A stretch of DNA of 64,000 bases from Leptospira_A soteropolitanensis (GTDB taxonomy: Bacteria; Spirochaetota; Leptospiria; Leptospirales; Leptospiraceae), in the NCBI RefSeq assembly GCF_026151335.1, contig NZ_JAMQPP010000003.1, one strand, 5' to 3'. Both the position numbers and the translations under genes were made by a program. The notes under the pieces are model-generated. The model saw nothing but the letters and a program-made list of their open reading frames with translations. It was not told the DNA's origin and searched no databases. Positions 32,953 through 41,827 of this stretch are shown here, one piece after another. Each line of letters starts with the position of its first letter. Within the stretch, counting starts at the first letter, position 1.

Positions 32953-35031
32953 TTAAAACTGGATTCGGTTGTTCCCATCAAACTGAGACCTGGGCAACCG
33001 GAATTCTAATTTAGATCTAGATTTTAATCTGACAAAGGATGCTCCTTTAGGGCATTCTCCAGTCCATCCATATCCTTGCTTAGATTCGGTGAATAACTCT
33101 TGTTTTATGATGTTTCGATCTGAATTTAAAAACAAAATTTCCACAACAGGGCTTTTGTCGTTTGTTTCTAAAAAAATTCTTCCTGACCTTGATTGACCAA
33201 ATTCAGAAAGTTTCCATTCCCAAACCTTCCCGTGAAACTCATATTTAAAGTTAGGTGCTCTTGGAGGTAATGTAGCAGCAGTTTGGAATTCTTTTAGCTG
33301 TGTTTTTCGAAACTCAGAACCAATCCCAAAATCCCAATACCTTTGCGAATAAAATAATGCATAGTTTACCGGTAAACCTATAGAAAGGATCAGGAGCAAA
33401 GGGGAAAACCAAATGGTTTTTCTAAACTTTTCAAATGAAGGCGAATACCCCGATCCTTTTTCTCCAAAAAGAACCAAATAAAAACATAGGAAGGCCCCAT
33501 CAGAATTTTGGAATTGAACTCCAAAAAAAAGCGGTAAAACCAGAAGTAAGGTTTGTTTCCAAAGCCCTCTCTCCCATAGGAACAATCCAATATAAAATAA
33601 AAATACTGCGGCCCCGAGAATTCCCAAATCATGCAACAACCAAAGATAAAAATTGGGGGGAAAGTCGATTAATGGGCTCGATGTTTTTGTACCTATGCGG
33701 AAAGGATCTAACATCGCAAGTGGGAAAGATCCAATTCCATTTCCGAGCCAAGGATTGTTTTTGATACCTTCCATACAAATGGTCAGAAGTTCCGCTCTGA
33801 CAACATCCATTCTTTTTAAAGCTAAATATGGATCCGACTTCCAAACAGGTATGGTTGTCATGGTTCTTTTGGATAACTCAACTAGATCCCAATCTTTTTG
33901 TAAAAAACTGAGCCCATATAAAGCAAAAAAACCAAGAATGGGAATTAATAAATACATTCCAACCCGCATGATTCTTTTTTTAGTAATGGATACAATCCAT
34001 ATATCTGTCGTTAGGTGTATTATGCCAATGGCAATAGAAATAGACCAAATCACCCAAAATGCTTTCCCTTGTTTTAATCCGAGCCAAGTTACCAAAAAGA
34101 AAGTTAAAATAGCAAAAACCAAACTGAATCTCTCTTTGGATTTACGCCAATTATTTACAAGTTTCGAAATCCATAATAATGATAGAACCGGCAAAATCCA
34201 TGAAGCAGAACCTGAATCTTGTAAAAGACCTGTACTACGACCCGCACTCACACTTTCTAAAGTTCCTTCAGAAAAAAACTTCAAACTCCATACAGATTGG
34301 ATGCACATAACAAGTATATTGATACCAAAACCCAGAAAAATCCCAAATCTAAGTTGTTCCGACAAACTATCCTTAGATGGTGTAGGCATGGATCTTTCTT
34401 CCGAAAAAAGATACACAACTACAAGAGAAACTGGAACTAAAATTTTACAAGAAAGGCCCATCGCTTCCCGAGAAGAAAGTGAGGGAAAGTATAAATATTC
34501 TTGGATTCCAAGACCTGACACCAAACCCAGACCCTGGTATTGGAAAAAACAAAGCACAGTGAGAATCAAAAAAAACAATACAAACCCAAAGTAGGTGGAA
34601 TACCAAAGAGGAAGGTTGGATTTGCCTGTGGGATTACGAATCATCCAGTCTGTCAAAATTTGTTCCGACTGTTTGGGAAGTGCGATTTCATTTCTACCCA
34701 GTAGTACAAGGATGATTTCTCTAGTCCAGATGCCAAGGATCGCACCAAGAAACAATCCTACCAACTGATAAGAACCCAACATGGGTAAACCCGATAGATA
34801 TGGCAGTCGTAAGAAAGTAAAGACTCCGAAAGCTGTAAAAATCCTTCCCCATTTTCTCTGGTACATTTGCGGAAAAAAACCAAAAGAAAATTGCAAAAGG
34901 AAGGAAGGATAAAAAGAGGAAACGGGAACTGGTTCCACATACCGGTGGAGGTTCCAAACTAAAAAAATACAAGAAAAAAAGAAAAGGAGATCAAAGAACG
35001 GTAAGGAGCGAAGGCGGCCTAGAAAACTCAC
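32953..35031 (-). CDS. O-antigen ligase/polymerase-like membrane protein
   Basis: A 692-residue polytopic inner-membrane protein with about 12-14 hydrophobic segments in residues 1-540 and a soluble C-terminal domain of about 150 residues. The large periplasmic loop contains NPWLGNGIGSFPL and PPNFYLWLLHDLGILGAAVF, the arrangement seen in the Wzy_C/WaaL superfamily, whose members ligate or polymerise O-antigen on undecaprenyl carriers. Which activity it has cannot be told from the sequence. No LPS genes are adjacent. The family assignment is good, the specific role uncertain. Confidence 0.7.
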   Translation of the reverse strand: MSFLGRLRSLPFFDLLFFFSCIFLVWNLHRYVEPVPVSSFYPSFLLQFSFGFFPQMYQRKWGRIFTAFGVFTFLRLPYLSGLPMLGSYQLVGLFLGAILGIWTREIILVLLGRNEIALPKQSEQILTDWMIRNPTGKSNLPLWYSTYFGFVLFFLILTVLCFFQYQGLGLVSGLGIQEYLYFPSLSSREAMGLSCKILVPVSLVVVYLFSEERSMPTPSKDSLSEQLRFGIFLGFGINILVMCIQSVWSLKFFSEGTLESVSAGRSTGLLQDSGSASWILPVLSLLWISKLVNNWRKSKERFSLVFAILTFFLVTWLGLKQGKAFWVIWSISIAIGIIHLTTDIWIVSITKKRIMRVGMYLLIPILGFFALYGLSFLQKDWDLVELSKRTMTTIPVWKSDPYLALKRMDVVRAELLTICMEGIKNNPWLGNGIGSFPLAMLDPFRIGTKTSSPLIDFPPNFYLWLLHDLGILGAAVFLFYIGLFLWERGLWKQTLLLVLPLFFGVQFQNSDGAFLCFYLVLFGEKGSGYSPSFEKFRKTIWFSPLLLILSIGLPVNYALFYSQRYWDFGIGSEFRKTQLKEFQTAATLPPRAPNFKYEFHGKVWEWKLSEFGQSRSGRIFLETNDKSPVVEILFLNSDRNIIKQELFTESKQGYGWTGECPKGASFVRLKSRSKLEFRLPRSQFDGNNRIQF

Positions 35032-35126
35032 GATAGAAAGAGTTTAGTGATGGGCGCGTGGAATCAATTGTAAAATTAAAGATAGAGAGAGAATTCTAGA
35101 AGATAAAAGAAGAAGTAAGGATTCTC

Positions 35127-35591
35127 TTAGTCCAGAGAATCCACATCCATTCCGGTTACGGGATAAGCAGAAAGAGAATCCATGCGGTATCCACCGGCAC
35201 GGTTACGGCTTTTCGCCATTTGTTCTGCAAACTCCACAGTAAATCTTGTCCACGGGATGGCCTTGAGCCTTGCGAGAGGGATTTTTTTCTTTGTTCCTTC
35301 GCAGATCCCATAGGTTCCGTTTTCAATCTTTTCTAACGCAAGTTCAATCTCGCGCAAAGTTTCAATTTCGTTTTCGGTCAAAACAGAAGTTAAAGCTTCT
35401 GAATTGAGTTCGGATGCGATATCAGCAATATCACCCATCTCTTTCAATCCAGAAGGAGAACTCGTGTCTTCCCACTGGTTGAGTTTGATTAAGAGGGACT
35501 CTTTTTTCTCTTGGAGGAGCTCTCGCACCTCTTCAATGAACTTTTTGTCCACTCCCTTCTCTGATGAAGATTTTGCAGCTGGTTTAGGCAT
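35127..35591 (-). CDS. DksA/TraR-family protein with degenerate zinc finger
   Basis: A 154-residue protein. Residues 15-85 form the DksA coiled-coil hairpin, including the acidic tip region (MGDIADIASELNSEAL, matching the DxxDxA motif that reaches into the RNA polymerase secondary channel). The C-terminal zinc-finger region reads YGICEGTKKKIPLARLKAIPWTRFTVEFA: only one of the four expected cysteines remains. It should bind RNA polymerase and modulate rRNA and stress promoters, possibly without zinc. It lies 8 bases downstream of rpmG in the same unit. A basic, Ala/Ser-rich N-terminus (PKPAAKSSSEK) is extra. Confidence 0.85.
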   Translation of the reverse strand: MPKPAAKSSSEKGVDKKFIEEVRELLQEKKESLLIKLNQWEDTSSPSGLKEMGDIADIASELNSEALTSVLTENEIETLREIELALEKIENGTYGICEGTKKKIPLARLKAIPWTRFTVEFAEQMAKSRNRAGGYRMDSLSAYPVTGMDVDSLD

Positions 35592-35599
35592 CTTATCCC

Positions 35600-35761
35600 T
35601 TAGACTTTAGTTTCCTTGTGATCCGTATGTGATTTGCAAAATTTGCAATATTTTTTAGTCACAAGTTTTTCCGACTTAGTCTTCTTGTTTTTAGTCTGGA
35701 AGTAATTTGACCGCCCAGGTATCGCACATGGGACACAGGTTAGTTTTATGATTTCTCTCAT
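35600..35761 (-). CDS. rpmG: 50S ribosomal protein L33
   Basis: A 53-residue protein translated from ATG 35761 to the TAA at 35600-35602. Its sequence follows bacterial L33: REIIKLTCVPC, then SNYFQTKNKKTKSEKL, then KKYCKFCKSHTDHKETKV. Both CxxC pairs (residues 9/12 and 39/42) are present, so it is the zinc-binding form. It binds near the E-site of the large ribosomal subunit. The DksA-like gene starts 8 bases downstream, so the two are co-transcribed. Confidence 0.93.
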   Translation of the reverse strand: MREIIKLTCVPCAIPGRSNYFQTKNKKTKSEKLVTKKYCKFCKSHTDHKETKV

Positions 35762-35795
35762 AATTTATGCCATGACGTACCGACCCCATATATAG

Positions 35796-36740
35796 TCAAT
35801 CGACAATAGTGGGTTTTTTCGATTCCTTTCGGAAATAGGTCGCAAATAAACTCCCGAGGAGTGAATGGGTCAGACTCGATAAAGCACTAGGGATTGCGGT
35901 ATTTGGATCCAAAAAATGGGTTCTCGCAAGCACTGCCCCAAGGCCCGAATTCTGCATCCCAACTTCGATGGAAATGGTTTTTGCTGTTTTTGCATTCTTT
36001 GTCAAATACCAACTAAAAATCCCACCGAACCCAAACCCACCCAAATGCAAAAGGATAACTGCAAAGAAAATACGGAAGTCTGATTGAAGGATGGTCTCTT
36101 TCCCACTGGCAATGATGGAAGCAACGATCATGGCAATCAAAAGTACAGAGAGTACGGGAAAGACTTCTTGGATTTCCTTTGTGAGTTTTGGGAAATTAGT
36201 TTTTAAAAATAATCCCAAACCAACAGGGACTAAAATCACTTGAAAGGTAGTGAAAATAAGACCTAAGCGGTCGATCTCCAAACGACTACCGATCAGAAAG
36301 GCCACAAGTAAAGGAGTCATTAAAATTCCAAGGATCGTGGAAACAGAAGTTAGGGTAACACTGAGTGGTACATCCGCTTTGGATAAAAACGCAATTACAT
36401 TAGATGCGGTGCCACCAGGACAACAGGAAACAAGGATGAGTCCTACAGCAAATGCCTCCGGTAATTGGAATAAATGTCCAAGAAAATACCCAAGTGTTGG
36501 CATGATCGTATATTGCAAGATAGTTCCAATGAGAATTGATTTTGGCTGTTTTAAGATTCGAATAAAATCTGCAGCCTCCAAAGTGAGTCCCATCCCAAGC
36601 ATGATGGCACCAAGGCTATAAGTGATCCAAGGGCCTTTGAACCAAATGATCTTTTCCGGGAATAGAAATCCAATCCCTGAAACGAAAAGAAGAACTATTG
36701 GAAATGCAGTAACAATCAGTTTCGAAATTTGAGTGACCAT
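35796..36740 (-). CDS. bile acid:sodium symporter family transporter
   Basis: A 314-residue inner-membrane protein with about nine to ten helices, of the SBF/BASS family. Typical features are LGAIMLGMGLTLEAADF, the VGLILVSCCPGGTASNVIAFLSKAD segment (family motif CCPGGxxSN with the sodium-site residues) and IEVGMQNSGLGAVLA. BASS proteins import organic anions such as bile acids, pyruvate or pantothenate with sodium; the substrate here is unknown. It lies 24 bases downstream of the aminotransferase gene and is probably co-transcribed with it. Confidence 0.87.
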   Translation of the reverse strand: MVTQISKLIVTAFPIVLLFVSGIGFLFPEKIIWFKGPWITYSLGAIMLGMGLTLEAADFIRILKQPKSILIGTILQYTIMPTLGYFLGHLFQLPEAFAVGLILVSCCPGGTASNVIAFLSKADVPLSVTLTSVSTILGILMTPLLVAFLIGSRLEIDRLGLIFTTFQVILVPVGLGLFLKTNFPKLTKEIQEVFPVLSVLLIAMIVASIIASGKETILQSDFRIFFAVILLHLGGFGFGGIFSWYLTKNAKTAKTISIEVGMQNSGLGAVLARTHFLDPNTAIPSALSSLTHSLLGSLFATYFRKESKKPTIVD

Positions 36741-36764
36741 AGTTTACCTTAAAAAATGTATCGC

Positions 36765-37967
36765 CTAACTTTGGCTTAAATATTCTTTTAAGGCCTTTTT
36801 TACTATGGCTACATGTTCTTCTTCAATGGCAATATGAGGGGCCATTCGGAGTCGTCCTAGTCGCATTGCTGTTGTGATTTTCCTTTGTTTTAGAAAAGCT
36901 TGGATGGCTTCGGGTTGGAACTTGGAAGGATCTTTATGACCAGTGATGGCAAGGATACCTGTTTTAACATTGGGGAATGCATCGGATTCTAAAGTAAAAC
37001 CTAAATCATGAAGAGCCACTTTAAACATTCCTGCCACATCATAAATTCGCTCCCTCACCCGAGAAAAACCAAGAGTCGACAACATCTTTAGGGATGCATA
37101 AAAATAAATCCAATCATTGAAGTTGATGGTACTTTGTTCAAATTGGTCGGCAGCTGGTTTCCATTCATCTCGATAAGGAAAATAATTGGAATCGTTGACG
37201 ACACTGGCTTGGCCTTTGAAGATTAGTTGGAAACCTTTGGATTCTTCTTTGGATAAATACACCACTCCAAGCCCGAGTGGTCCAAGTAACCACTTCCAGG
37301 CGGCAAAGGCACAAAAAGCCACTTTTATTTCCCCAAAATCAAGGGGGATATGACCCACAGCTTGGCTACCATCAATCACAAGTTTCGTGTGATTGGTTTC
37401 ACAAAGTTTAGAAACAGCATCCATATCAAAGGCGATTCCCGTACACCAATGAACAGGTGATAGGCTAAGTATATAGACATCTCCTTTTTCTAATTCAGTT
37501 CTAAGGTTGAGAAGAAATTCGTCGGGTGTTTTTCCCAAAGGGATAAATTCTAAACCCACTCCCTTTTCTTTCCAATGTTCCCAAGGATACACATTACTTG
37601 GATATTCGTTTTCCAAAACGAGGATTCGTTTTCCTTTCGGAATTTGTATGCTGTGCGAATAAAGGTTCATCCCCTCACTCGTGTTATGTACAATCCCAAT
37701 TTCAGATGGATCACAATTTAAAATCTCCGCGAGATATCCACGGATGGCAGACTTAATGACTGGTTCCGCAAAACTGGGTGCAAAAATCCCAAACCTAGCA
37801 TATTCTTGGAAGTAGAGATTCATCATCTGGATGGCATAGGTAGAAACAGGTGTAGTTCCACAATAATTCAACCAAACGGAATCATTCTGTACGGGGAAAT
37901 ACTGAGAGATCCCTTTCCAATTTTCAAAAGTGGGAAACGAAGGAAGTTCAGAGTGATTAAGAGACAT
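36765..37967 (-). CDS. class V aminotransferase (cysteine desulfurase-like fold)
   Basis: A 400-residue PLP enzyme. It shows LNYCGTTPVSTYA near the N-terminus, IVHNTSEGMNLYSHSI for cofactor phosphate binding, LVIDGSQAVGHIPLD with the PLP-ring Asp, and CAFAAWKWLLGPLGLGVVYL with the Schiff-base lysine. The C-terminal RLGRLRMAPHI matches the domain end (R..PHxYNT type). Members include cysteine desulfurases, kynureninases and isopenicillin epimerase-like enzymes; the lack of the desulfurase active-site cysteine loop makes a desulfurase role unlikely. Substrate is unknown. It precedes the SBF transporter gene. Confidence 0.8.
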   Translation of the reverse strand: MSLNHSELPSFPTFENWKGISQYFPVQNDSVWLNYCGTTPVSTYAIQMMNLYFQEYARFGIFAPSFAEPVIKSAIRGYLAEILNCDPSEIGIVHNTSEGMNLYSHSIQIPKGKRILVLENEYPSNVYPWEHWKEKGVGLEFIPLGKTPDEFLLNLRTELEKGDVYILSLSPVHWCTGIAFDMDAVSKLCETNHTKLVIDGSQAVGHIPLDFGEIKVAFCAFAAWKWLLGPLGLGVVYLSKEESKGFQLIFKGQASVVNDSNYFPYRDEWKPAADQFEQSTINFNDWIYFYASLKMLSTLGFSRVRERIYDVAGMFKVALHDLGFTLESDAFPNVKTGILAITGHKDPSKFQPEAIQAFLKQRKITTAMRLGRLRMAPHIAIEEEHVAIVKKALKEYLSQS

Positions 37968-38022
37968 GCAAAAATAGAAATATCTGAAGCGACAGAAGAG
38001 AAAAGTAAAAAAAAATGGGACC

Positions 38023-39153
38023 GTGCTCTCTTCTAAAATTTACCTCTCAAGGTCGGCATTTAGCCATAATATTGCCCTTTTTCGCAAGCTGATTGGGCCC
38101 AAAACCAAGTTCACCGCCGTCATCAAATCCAATGCCTATGGGCACGGCCTTCTCGCCACTGCCTCCATCGCACTTGATGCCGGTGCCGACTACTTGGGAG
38201 TGAACTCTTTAGAAGAAGCCCTTTCCATTCGTCGAGTTTTTGCGAAAGCCACAGTCCTTATCATGGGAAGCATTCCCGATCTAAAAGAAAGAAAAGAATC
38301 ACTAGCAGATGAAAATTTTTGGGTCATGGTCTCTCGGGTGGAAGAAATGGAAATCTTAAGCAAACTTTCACCAACACCAAAAATCCATTTGAAAGTAGAT
38401 ACCGGAATGTCTAGGCTCGGAATTCCTATTAGAGACGCCGAGGCTCTCGCAAAAGAAATTTTAGAGAAAAAACTTCCGCTTTCTGGAATCGCCACCCACT
38501 TTGCAAGTACGGAAGATTTTACAGAACATAGTTATTCGATGTTACAGTTGGGAAGGTTCCAGGATACCATCGACACATTCGCTAAACACGGGTTTATCGA
38601 TCTTGTATGCCACTGTGCTTCTTCTGCGTCTGCCATGTTATTTTCTGAAGCAAGGATGGATTTGGTTCGCGTAGGAATTTCTCTTTATGGACTTTGGCCA
38701 AGTCTGGAAACAAAACTCTCTCTCTCTCTTATGAAAAAAGATGTAGGGATGTTAAAACCTGCACTCAGTTGGAAAACACAAATCCAACACATCCAAAATC
38801 TAAGCCAAGGTACAATGATTGGATACGGATCCACATATAAAACCACACACGATACAAAATTGGCAGTTGTACCCGTCGGATACTATGAGGGACTAGACAG
38901 GAAACTGTCCAACAATGGATACATGCTCATCCACGGAGAACGCGCTAAAATTTTGGGAAGGATTTGTATGAATATGACTATGCTTGATATTACACATATT
39001 CCCGACGCAAAACTCGGTGATGATGTTGTCATTTTGGGCCAATCGGGGAATGAAATCATTACTGCTGACGACCATGCGGCATGGACCGGAACCATTAATT
39101 ATGAAGTGGTCACAAGAATTTTGGGATCTTTCCCGCGTATCATTGAAGACTAG
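38023..39153 (+). CDS. alr: alanine racemase
   Basis: A 376-residue PLP enzyme that interconverts L- and D-alanine for peptidoglycan. The cofactor lysine is in FTAVIKSNAYGHGL near residue 34, LKVDTGMSRLGI and RVGISLYGL follow, and the catalytic tyrosine is in IGYGSTYKT. It starts at GTG 38023; the nearby ATG at 38015 is out of frame. It begins 55 bases from the divergent aminotransferase gene, and an alpha/beta hydrolase gene follows after 8 bases in the same unit. Confidence 0.93.
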   Translation: MLSSKIYLSRSAFSHNIALFRKLIGPKTKFTAVIKSNAYGHGLLATASIALDAGADYLGVNSLEEALSIRRVFAKATVLIMGSIPDLKERKESLADENFWVMVSRVEEMEILSKLSPTPKIHLKVDTGMSRLGIPIRDAEALAKEILEKKLPLSGIATHFASTEDFTEHSYSMLQLGRFQDTIDTFAKHGFIDLVCHCASSASAMLFSEARMDLVRVGISLYGLWPSLETKLSLSLMKKDVGMLKPALSWKTQIQHIQNLSQGTMIGYGSTYKTTHDTKLAVVPVGYYEGLDRKLSNNGYMLIHGERAKILGRICMNMTMLDITHIPDAKLGDDVVILGQSGNEIITADDHAAWTGTINYEVVTRILGSFPRIIED

Positions 39154-39161
39154 AGGACCTT

Positions 39162-40055
39162 ATGTCAGAGAGACAAACTTATAACTGGAAAAATCATAGA
39201 TTAACTTACGTTAAACATAAATCACTCAATCCCAAAGCCAAGGAAACAATTGTCCTCATTGGTGGTTGGTGTTCGGCGGCTGGGTATTGGGGGCTTAATA
39301 TTCCTTTTTTTCGTCAGTTGGGAGATGTCATCGAACTAGACTTAGTTGGTCATTATCCCGCAGAAATTTTTGACCAAAAAAAGGGACTCACTCTCCAAGA
39401 CTTTTTGGAAACACAAGCGCAAGGAATTTGGGCCTCTGCCGGCGAAAAAGACATCACCTTAGTTGGTCATTCCACAGGAGGAATGGCTGTGCTTGCTATT
39501 GCTTCTCTTTTCCCACAAAGAATCAAACAAGTCATTTCGATTGCACCCTATGTCCACGGACCGGTTCCAGGAATTTTAAAAATCGGTGTTTTGGGACTTC
39601 GTGCAAATTTGGGATCATTTTTTGACCTTGGCTTTAAGTTGGGTAAGTCCCTTCCCAAGGCACTACAAGTTGGATTTTCCTATGGTGTGTATGATTCGTC
39701 AGCGTTCCATGCCAGAGAAGACATTAAACAATTCCTCAAAGACTATAATCCACAATTTGAATGTTTGAACCCAAGACAAATCCTAATGATTTTGGAAATG
39801 TTAGATAGGACTGATATTCGTCCTTTAGTATTTGGAAATCAAGTTCCTACTCTCATTATGCGAGGAGAAGAAGATCCTATCATCCCAGGAAAAGATGTAA
39901 TGGAACTCGAAAGGACCACTCCTCATGTCAAAGCCGTTTTATTTTCCGAATGCGGACATTTCGTACACATGGAAAAACAAAAGGCTGCTGAAAAAGTGAT
40001 GAAAGATTTCCTTTTGATGAAAAAAACTTCCACAAACAAACGATCTTTTTTTTAA
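39162..40055 (+). CDS. alpha/beta-fold hydrolase
   Basis: A 297-residue cytosolic hydrolase. The fold is shown by IVLIGGWCSAAGYWG (oxyanion region), ITLVGHSTGGMAVLAIAS (nucleophile serine in GHSTG), LIMRGEEDPIIPG (acid Asp) and FSECGHFVHMEKQKAAEKV (histidine). All catalytic elements are present. Such proteins are mostly esterases or C-C bond hydrolases; the substrate is unknown. It begins 8 bases after alr and is likely co-transcribed. Confidence 0.85.
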   Translation: MSERQTYNWKNHRLTYVKHKSLNPKAKETIVLIGGWCSAAGYWGLNIPFFRQLGDVIELDLVGHYPAEIFDQKKGLTLQDFLETQAQGIWASAGEKDITLVGHSTGGMAVLAIASLFPQRIKQVISIAPYVHGPVPGILKIGVLGLRANLGSFFDLGFKLGKSLPKALQVGFSYGVYDSSAFHAREDIKQFLKDYNPQFECLNPRQILMILEMLDRTDIRPLVFGNQVPTLIMRGEEDPIIPGKDVMELERTTPHVKAVLFSECGHFVHMEKQKAAEKVMKDFLLMKKTSTNKRSFF

Positions 40056-40112
40056 TCATTCCAAAATCTAAAGAGGAAAGGAATGTGAATCAGAAAAAAA
40101 AGAACTCGGAAT

Positions 40113-40922
40113 TTAAAACAAACGATGGTTTAGGCTTGGTAATTGGTTTCGTATTTCGCTTAACTTCTGTAAGTCTATTTCTGCTATAACAAAACCTTCC
40201 TCTGCATTGATCTCATCTAAAATTTCACCCCAAGGAGAAATGATGAGAGAATGACCGAAGGTTTTACGGTTCCCATGCGGATCATGGACTCCTGTCTGGC
40301 CCGGTGCCAGTACATACATAAAATTTTCTATCGCACGAGCACGCAGTAATACATGCCAATGAGCTTCACCCGTAGGGACAGTAAAGGCTGCGGGCAAAAA
40401 ACAAAGTTCTACTCCTTTTTCTGAAAGTGCTCGAAAAAGCTCAGGAAAACGAAGATCATAACAGATAGCAGAAGAAATTTTTCCGTATTCGGTTTGGATG
40501 ACATCGGGAACTTTTCCCCCACTTTCTGTAGAATTGGACTCGCTATAATTAAACCCATCTCCTACAACTGCGTTGAATAAATGCGCCTTATGATACCGAA
40601 AGACTTCCTTTCCCTCTGGATCCCTAATGACAGCAGTGTTATAAACCTTTCCTGTAGGTGCCTTGGTAGGAAATCCTCCTCCTAGTAAATAGATCCCAAG
40701 GTCTTTTGCTGTTTCTTGTAAAAAAGCATTTGTTTCTTCTTCAATTTGCCCGAGAAGATTTTTTTTCTCGGCTTCACTTCCCATAAAGGAAAAATTTTCA
40801 GGAAGACCAATGACTTTGGCACCGGCAGACGCAGCCTCTTCCACTAGTTGCCTACACTTAGTTAGGTTATTTGAGACTCTTGCTGTACTTGTGACTTGCA
40901 CTGCTGCGGCTTTAAATTTCAT
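40113..40922 (-). CDS. nitrilase-superfamily amidohydrolase
   Basis: A 269-residue carbon-nitrogen hydrolase. The Glu-Lys-Cys triad is visible: Glu in IGLPENFSF, Lys in FRYHKAHLF and Cys in SSAICYDLRFPELFRAL. RARAIENFMYVLAPGQTG and GHSLIISPWGEIL are family typical. The sequence resembles the Nit1/deaminated-glutathione amidase branch, which repairs a transaminase side product of glutathione, but omega-amidase activity is also possible. Start may be ATG 40922 or 40928; neither has a good ribosome-binding site. It diverges from argB with a gap of about 20 bases. Confidence 0.85.
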   Translation of the reverse strand: MKFKAAAVQVTSTARVSNNLTKCRQLVEEAASAGAKVIGLPENFSFMGSEAEKKNLLGQIEEETNAFLQETAKDLGIYLLGGGFPTKAPTGKVYNTAVIRDPEGKEVFRYHKAHLFNAVVGDGFNYSESNSTESGGKVPDVIQTEYGKISSAICYDLRFPELFRALSEKGVELCFLPAAFTVPTGEAHWHVLLRARAIENFMYVLAPGQTGVHDPHGNRKTFGHSLIISPWGEILDEINAEEGFVIAEIDLQKLSEIRNQLPSLNHRLF

Positions 40923-40942
40923 TATCATAAATGAGGACTTTT

Positions 40943-41821
40943 ATGAACCACCATTCTGAAAAAATCAATCATATCTTGGAAGCACTGCCCTATTTGATCA
41001 AATATTCTGGAAAAACCATTGTTATCAAATATGGCGGGGCAGCGATGGTGGAAGAAGAATTAAAAGCATCTTTTGCCGAAGATATTGTACTGCTCAAATA
41101 TTTGGGGATCAATCCTGTTGTGGTCCACGGTGGTGGACCTGAAATCAATGCTCTGATCAAATCTCTAAATCTCAACACGCAGTTCATTCGTGGACACCGA
41201 GTGACGGATGAAGCCACAATGGAAGTGGTGGAAATGGTTCTTACTGGAAAAGTAAACAAACAAATTGTCTCTCTCATCCAAGAAAAAGGTGGAAAACCCG
41301 TTGGCCTCTCTGGAAAAGATGGTGGGCTTGCCATTGCTGAAAAATATTTAATGGAAGTAGAAACTGAAGATGGCAAAAAACAAAACGTAGATTTAGGTCT
41401 TGTAGGAGAAGTGACGGCAGTCGATCCCAATATTTTATTCACCTTACAACGTGAAGGTTTTATACCCATTATATCTCCGGTTGCCATGTCAAAAGAGGGA
41501 CAAACATTAAATATCAATGCAGATACAATGGCTGGTGCCATTGCAGAAGCACTCCATGCTGACAAACTCATTCTACTCACAGACACTCCCGGTATCCTTA
41601 TTGACGGCCAATTGGTAACGGGTCTCAAAAAGGGTGATATTCATGGTTATATAAAAAGTGGACAGATCTCTGGCGGCATGATACCAAAAGTAGAATGCTG
41701 TTTGCGAGCGATTGACTCTGGAGTCAAAAGAGCCCACATCATCGACGGGAGAGTTGCCCATTCCGTATTAATTGAAATTTTGACCAACCAAGGGATTGGA
41801 AGTTTGATCGAACAAGGATAG
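40943..41821 (+). CDS. argB: acetylglutamate kinase
   Basis: A 292-residue amino-acid kinase for the second step of arginine biosynthesis. Motifs: KTIVIKYGGAAM (ATP lysine and glycines), NPVVVHGGGPEINAL (N-acetylglutamate site), VGLSGKDGGL, NINADTMAGAIAEAL and LILLTDTPGIL. The ISGGMIPKVECCLRAI segment completes the family pattern. ATG 40943 is preferred because a GAGGA sequence lies 6 bases upstream; an earlier ATG at 40931 has none. A GAF-phosphatase gene starts 6 bases after the stop, so an arginine-synthesis gene shares its transcript with a signalling protein. Confidence 0.93.
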   Translation: MNHHSEKINHILEALPYLIKYSGKTIVIKYGGAAMVEEELKASFAEDIVLLKYLGINPVVVHGGGPEINALIKSLNLNTQFIRGHRVTDEATMEVVEMVLTGKVNKQIVSLIQEKGGKPVGLSGKDGGLAIAEKYLMEVETEDGKKQNVDLGLVGEVTAVDPNILFTLQREGFIPIISPVAMSKEGQTLNINADTMAGAIAEALHADKLILLTDTPGILIDGQLVTGLKKGDIHGYIKSGQISGGMIPKVECCLRAIDSGVKRAHIIDGRVAHSVLIEILTNQGIGSLIEQG

Positions 41822-41827
41822 ATTCGG

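Noticed and set aside
33653..34594. Long plus-strand reading frame (313 codons) opposite the O-antigen ligase-like gene
   Set aside because: Its product is basic, without recognisable motifs, while the minus-strand protein has clear membrane helices and family motifs. It is a shadow frame.
40990..41628. Minus-strand frame of 212 codons opposite argB
   Set aside because: argB is a certain gene over the whole length; the opposite frame has no family features.
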